From assembly GCA_964475415.1 (NCBI GenBank), contig CAYYWZ010000026.1:1-47804 (forward strand): a stretch of DNA of 47,804 bases, read 5' to 3'. This DNA is from CALCMJ01 sp964475415 (GTDB lineage Bacteria > Bacteroidota > Bacteroidia > Chitinophagales > Saprospiraceae). Under the pieces are notes generated by a model. It did not search any database. It had not been told where the DNA came from and saw only the letters and a list, made by a program, of their open reading frames with translations. The position numbers and the translations under genes are program-made. Positions 44,533-47,804 of this stretch are shown here, piece by piece. Numbering within the stretch: the stretch's first letter is position 1; the number at the start of each line of letters is the position of its first letter.

Positions 44533-47500
44533 TTAGGTTTTTAAAATCTTATGTATTACGCGATTTTTTTCATTATAAATTTCTATAAAATACAATCCTG
44601 AATCTAGCAAAGACATATCTAATAAAGTGTTTTCAATAAAAATATTTTGCCGTATTGTCTTACCTGTAGCATCTACTAGTTTCAATTTTAAAAATGATCC
44701 ATAATTAGTAGAGATAGATAAATATTTCATGACTGGATTAGGGTGAAGATTAATCTTATAAGAATCAAACTCATAAACTGAGGTAATTAAATCTTCTCCA
44801 TCACAGTCTTCATCTACACCATTATTAGCAATCTCTTCAGCATCTGGATTTATGTTGGAATTATCATCATCACAATCCAACCAAAACTCGTATCCGTCTT
44901 CATCCGCATCAATAGAAGAAACAAGAATAGTTTCTGTAGTATTCGTAATTACAGGCTCATTAAAATCAAAATAAATACCAGCAGTATTCATAATATTAGT
45001 CATCTCTTCTAATGATGGTTGAGTGCAGATTCTAAATGAAAAGTAACCTTGACTTGCAGTAAAATTAGTCGTAGAATCAGGCAGTATGATATCTTCAAAT
45101 AAGACCTCAAGTGATCCAGTAGATTCGTCGTATAATACCCTATGGGTATGACTTGCACTAACCGGATCAAAACTTTCCCACACTAGATCTGGAGAGAAGG
45201 AATCTTCTAACCTAACAAGGAAAGCCGTATCATTACCTGTATTCTGAAAACGTATTGTGTACTGAAGTGTGTCAGAAAATAAGGCATAACTATCATTATA
45301 AGCAGGTTGTACAAGTTTATCATTTGGATCGATAGCACAGCGTAATTCCGCCTTATAATCCACCGATGCAATAATAATATCGTTTTCTATAAACTGTGCT
45401 CTATTTTCTATAAGTATTCCTACTGACTTTTCGTCAGGCATGACTAATACTGCATCAAATAAAGCTTGTTGACCAGGCTGAAAATCAGTTATCTCCCAAC
45501 AATATTGCTCCGGAGCGGGCTCTATATAATCCCCATTTATAAAAACTGCTTCCACTCTATTATCTATATTCAAACAATAGGAACCGCTTATAGCCGATGT
45601 ACCTCTATTTACAATAGAAAGCCACGCGCTGGCATTTCTATTACACCGCATAAGTCCTGATTGCAAATCTACATCTACCTTAGTGAGCTCCATCTTAGGG
45701 GTAACCGTAAACTTAAAATTTTCATCAGTCATCTCAGGTACGCTTACTTCATATCCGTCAGTTCCTAGAACTGTCAACCACAGGTTGGTATCTGTAGCAG
45801 CGGAAAGAATATAATTATTAGGGATAAGTGGCAAGGCAAAGTTTCCATTTACATCAGTATAAGTTGCTTTAGTACCTGTTGTTATCTTAATTCCAGACAA
45901 TGGTATATCTGTCAAGTCTTGTACTCCATTATCATTATAATCGACGAATACTTCTCCTTCAATAATGTTATCTCCTGTCTCCTCAGATAACTCTACGAGC
46001 ACAATATTCGAAAAAGGTGAAATACAACCATTCTCTGATTTTATACTAACACTATAGAATCCTGATTGCTGTCCTATAAGCGTATCCGAAATGAATCCAG
46101 ATATAAGTTCACCATTGTAGTACCATGCTTTTTCACCTAGAGACATGGTATATAATAATGAATCGTTCTGAACTAAAATTGGTGCGTCTACTACTGGCAA
46201 CATAGAAACTATCAAAGAATCAGAAAATGGTCCATAACAGCCATTTTGATCTTTGACTCTTACTTGATAAATTCCCGATTCGTATATTTCTATACCGGGC
46301 AATGGCAATTCAGAAGGAGACCATTCTAGATCATAATCCATACCTGTTGAAGAACTAACAAGGAGACTTTCTCCTTCACATGCACTAATGCTTCCAACTG
46401 GATCAATTGTAGCCTTCGGTAAATCATTATCATAATTCTCAACAAATATTTCCAATGGTATATTATCACTACAAGCTGGACCTCTATAAGCCAAAGCTGA
46501 ATACAGCCCAGGCTCTGTTATTTTAAGTGAGTCATTTTCTTCTCCCGTAGACCAGATATAATAATCTGCATCTTCCCCATAAGCTCCTAATGTTGGTGAA
46601 TCAAGCTCACATTTGTAAAAGGTATCAAAAATACGGTCGCCACCCTGCTCTATAGATTTCATAGAAGCTTTTGAATATCCTTTGACAAAATGGATTTCCG
46701 AAACACCTACAAAACAAGCTTCTTCTGTATAAGCCTGCACAGATAATTCTAAATCACCTGTTATAGCTACATCAATTGAATTGCCAACTGCTCCATTACT
46801 CCATACATATTTGTACTGATCTCCGCTAGCTAGTAATGTAATGGTATCTCCCCAACAGGCTTCTGTAGGAGCTGTAATATTGATATCTTCTTGAGGACAA
46901 TCATCATCGACACCTATAAGTATAAGGCTACCTTCGAGCGGTAATATACTTGAGCTTCCTCTATGAGATATAGCTGCAAATCTACCTTCAGATCCTAGGT
47001 GTATCATCTTTTGTGGTATACCATTTACATTAGGTATTCGGAACTGATCTAATAAGGCATCAGCTTCAGAGTCTATAACATTGAGATAATATGATTTTTC
47101 ATTGTTTCGATAATCTAGTACATTGATATATCCATTAACAGGATCAACTTCCATTACCCCATATTGATAAGTATGAGGCATTACATCATAGAAATTCCCA
47201 CTTGATATTGGAGGCTCTACACTCAGATCTAGTATGTCTCCTCTTCTATTATATAATTTTTCATTGGCTATTTCTAGCTCTCCTCTTGTTCCATTTGAGA
47301 AAGGAATTTCATCCCTTAAGGATAATCCCTCTGAGCCCACATCGTATCTGACTAATCCGGACTGGCTATATTCATGTCCATATCCATAAATTATATTAGA
47401 TGATTCATGATAAACTAACGACCTTTTGGTATCCTGTGTAATACGATTTGTTAACTCAGAGAAATCTTGGATATATAATATATCATGTGATTCTGGTCTA

Positions 47501-47804
47501 GTGAATTTATCTCTTAGAGCGATAACATAATCTTCAGCTTTCTCAGGAATAGTAAGCACATCATTCGTAAAATATGGTCTTGCTACGTATTTATCAAAAG
47601 CTAGTTGATATTCCAAAAAGTATGATATTGTATCTAGTATGCCCGAGCTAAGATTAAATCTATGAACCTGATTTAAGCCAAGATAACCTACGTACAGAAA
47701 TTCAAAATTATTAGAAAATCGTATATCTGTAGGTTCTGCTGACACAGGTATTATCTCTTCAATATCTCCGCTGTACGGATTGATTACTAATATAGAATTT
47801 CCAT
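44533..47804 (-). CDS. giant secreted multidomain protein with T9SS type-A sorting domain (5' end outside window)
   Basis: The frame stays open to the right window edge, so the true start is beyond 47804; over 1085 residues are visible. The N-terminal part (about 46.9-47.8 kb) is propeller-like (LYVGYLGLNQVHRFNLSSG). Several Ig/PKD-like modules with Cys pairs follow (PTEACWGDTITLLASGDQYKYVWSNG type). Next are an SdrD-B-like domain (EGEVFVDYNDNGVQDLTDIPLSGIKI, about 45.8-45.97 kb), a DUF11-like module (QYTIRFQNTGNDTAFLVRLEDSF), and an Asp-rich metal-binding motif (DADEDGYEFWLDCDDDNSNINPDAEE). The end carries a type-A sorting domain (LHPNPVMKYLSIS to VIHKILKT). It is a surface adhesin-like protein; the ligand is unknown. 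Confidence 0.88.
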   Translation of the reverse strand, partial: GNSILVINPYSGDIEEIIPVSAEPTDIRFSNNFEFLYVGYLGLNQVHRFNLSSGILDTISYFLEYQLAFDKYVARPYFTNDVLTIPEKAEDYVIALRDKFTRPESHDILYIQDFSELTNRITQDTKRSLVYHESSNIIYGYGHEYSQSGLVRYDVGSEGLSLRDEIPFSNGTRGELEIANEKLYNRRGDILDLSVEPPISSGNFYDVMPHTYQYGVMEVDPVNGYINVLDYRNNEKSYYLNVIDSEADALLDQFRIPNVNGIPQKMIHLGSEGRFAAISHRGSSSILPLEGSLILIGVDDDCPQEDINITAPTEACWGDTITLLASGDQYKYVWSNGAVGNSIDVAITGDLELSVQAYTEEACFVGVSEIHFVKGYSKASMKSIEQGGDRIFDTFYKCELDSPTLGAYGEDADYYIWSTGEENDSLKITEPGLYSALAYRGPACSDNIPLEIFVENYDNDLPKATIDPVGSISACEGESLLVSSSTGMDYDLEWSPSELPLPGIEIYESGIYQVRVKDQNGCYGPFSDSLIVSMLPVVDAPILVQNDSLLYTMSLGEKAWYYNGELISGFISDTLIGQQSGFYSVSIKSENGCISPFSNIVLVELSEETGDNIIEGEVFVDYNDNGVQDLTDIPLSGIKITTGTKATYTDVNGNFALPLIPNNYILSAATDTNLWLTVLGTDGYEVSVPEMTDENFKFTVTPKMELTKVDVDLQSGLMRCNRNASAWLSIVNRGTSAISGSYCLNIDNRVEAVFINGDYIEPAPEQYCWEITDFQPGQQALFDAVLVMPDEKSVGILIENRAQFIENDIIIASVDYKAELRCAIDPNDKLVQPAYNDSYALFSDTLQYTIRFQNTGNDTAFLVRLEDSFSPDLVWESFDPVSASHTHRVLYDESTGSLEVLFEDIILPDSTTNFTASQGYFSFRICTQPSLEEMTNIMNTAGIYFDFNEPVITNTTETILVSSIDADEDGYEFWLDCDDDNSNINPDAEEIANNGVDEDCDGEDLITSVYEFDSYKINLHPNPVMKYLSISTNYGSFLKLKLVDATGKTIRQNIFIENTLLDMSLLDSGLYFIEIYNEKNRVIHKILKT

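Noticed and set aside
1..47804. CRISPR arrays, tRNA or rRNA genes, insertion sequences, prophage or toxin-antitoxin modules
   Set aside because: No repeat-spacer pattern, tRNA-like cloverleaf ends, transposase motif or paired small toxin genes were recognised on reading both strands; a formal search was not possible.

Overview
The window looks like a stretch of core chromosome from an AT-rich member of the Bacteroidota, most likely a marine or free-living Saprospiria-type bacterium; the lineage below phylum is inference. Phylum-level evidence is strong. There is a PorP/SprF protein and secreted proteins with type IX secretion (T9SS) C-terminal sorting domains. A TonB-dependent receptor carries a carboxypeptidase-regulatory-like N-terminal domain. 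Ribosome binding sites are largely absent, and several genes are preceded by the Bacteroidota -7 promoter box TAnnTTTG. No rRNA, tRNA, CRISPR array, insertion sequence, phage gene or DNA-binding regulator gene was recognised.

Layout. Positions 1-1062 hold two decayed genes, an alpha/beta hydrolase and a fasciclin-domain protein, fused tail to tail by what looks like a deletion. From 1.5 to 13.1 kb come envelope and housekeeping genes: a LysM/amidase, a YciH/SUI1 factor, prmC overlapping a sulfotransferase, cytidine deaminase, kdsB, a LysM/DPBB-like protein, cystathionine beta-synthase, an NlpC/P60 hydrolase, PorP/SprF and two GT4 glycosyltransferases. From 13.5 to 18.9 kb come a LolD-like ATPase coupled to a DUF389 membrane protein, a cryptochrome-DASH/photolyase, and a three-gene lipoprotein / SCO1 / cytochrome c operon. 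A candidate small RNA with a strong terminator follows.

From 18.9 to 28 kb lie a minus-strand operon (PolB-like exonuclease, rpe, TonB receptor), a membrane-anchored coiled-coil protein, a DUF2452 protein, and an operon of a VWA protein, a MoxR/ChlI-like AAA ATPase and CutC. From 28 to 37.6 kb are an FAD monooxygenase, a patatin with outer-membrane barrel, a DUF4197 lipoprotein, a sterol-desaturase-family hydroxylase, a DUF4139 protein with an inserted SusC-like domain, and rmuC with a small upstream gene. From 37.8 to 47.8 kb are two secreted proteins (one with dockerin-like repeats), the pntA-pntB transhydrogenase operon, an orphan T9SS type-B sorting-domain remnant, and a very large type-A T9SS cargo gene cut by the window edge.

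Themes. Many genes serve the cell envelope: Kdo activation, glycosyl transfer, peptidoglycan hydrolysis, lipoprotein traffic and T9SS export. Respiration and redox balance are served by SCO1/cytochrome c and PntAB. No single dramatic unknown system stands out. The best leads are the orphan type-B sorting domain beside a type-A cargo gene, the candidate ncRNA at about 18.69-18.89 kb, the VWA-AAA pair, and the tail-to-tail pseudogene fusion.
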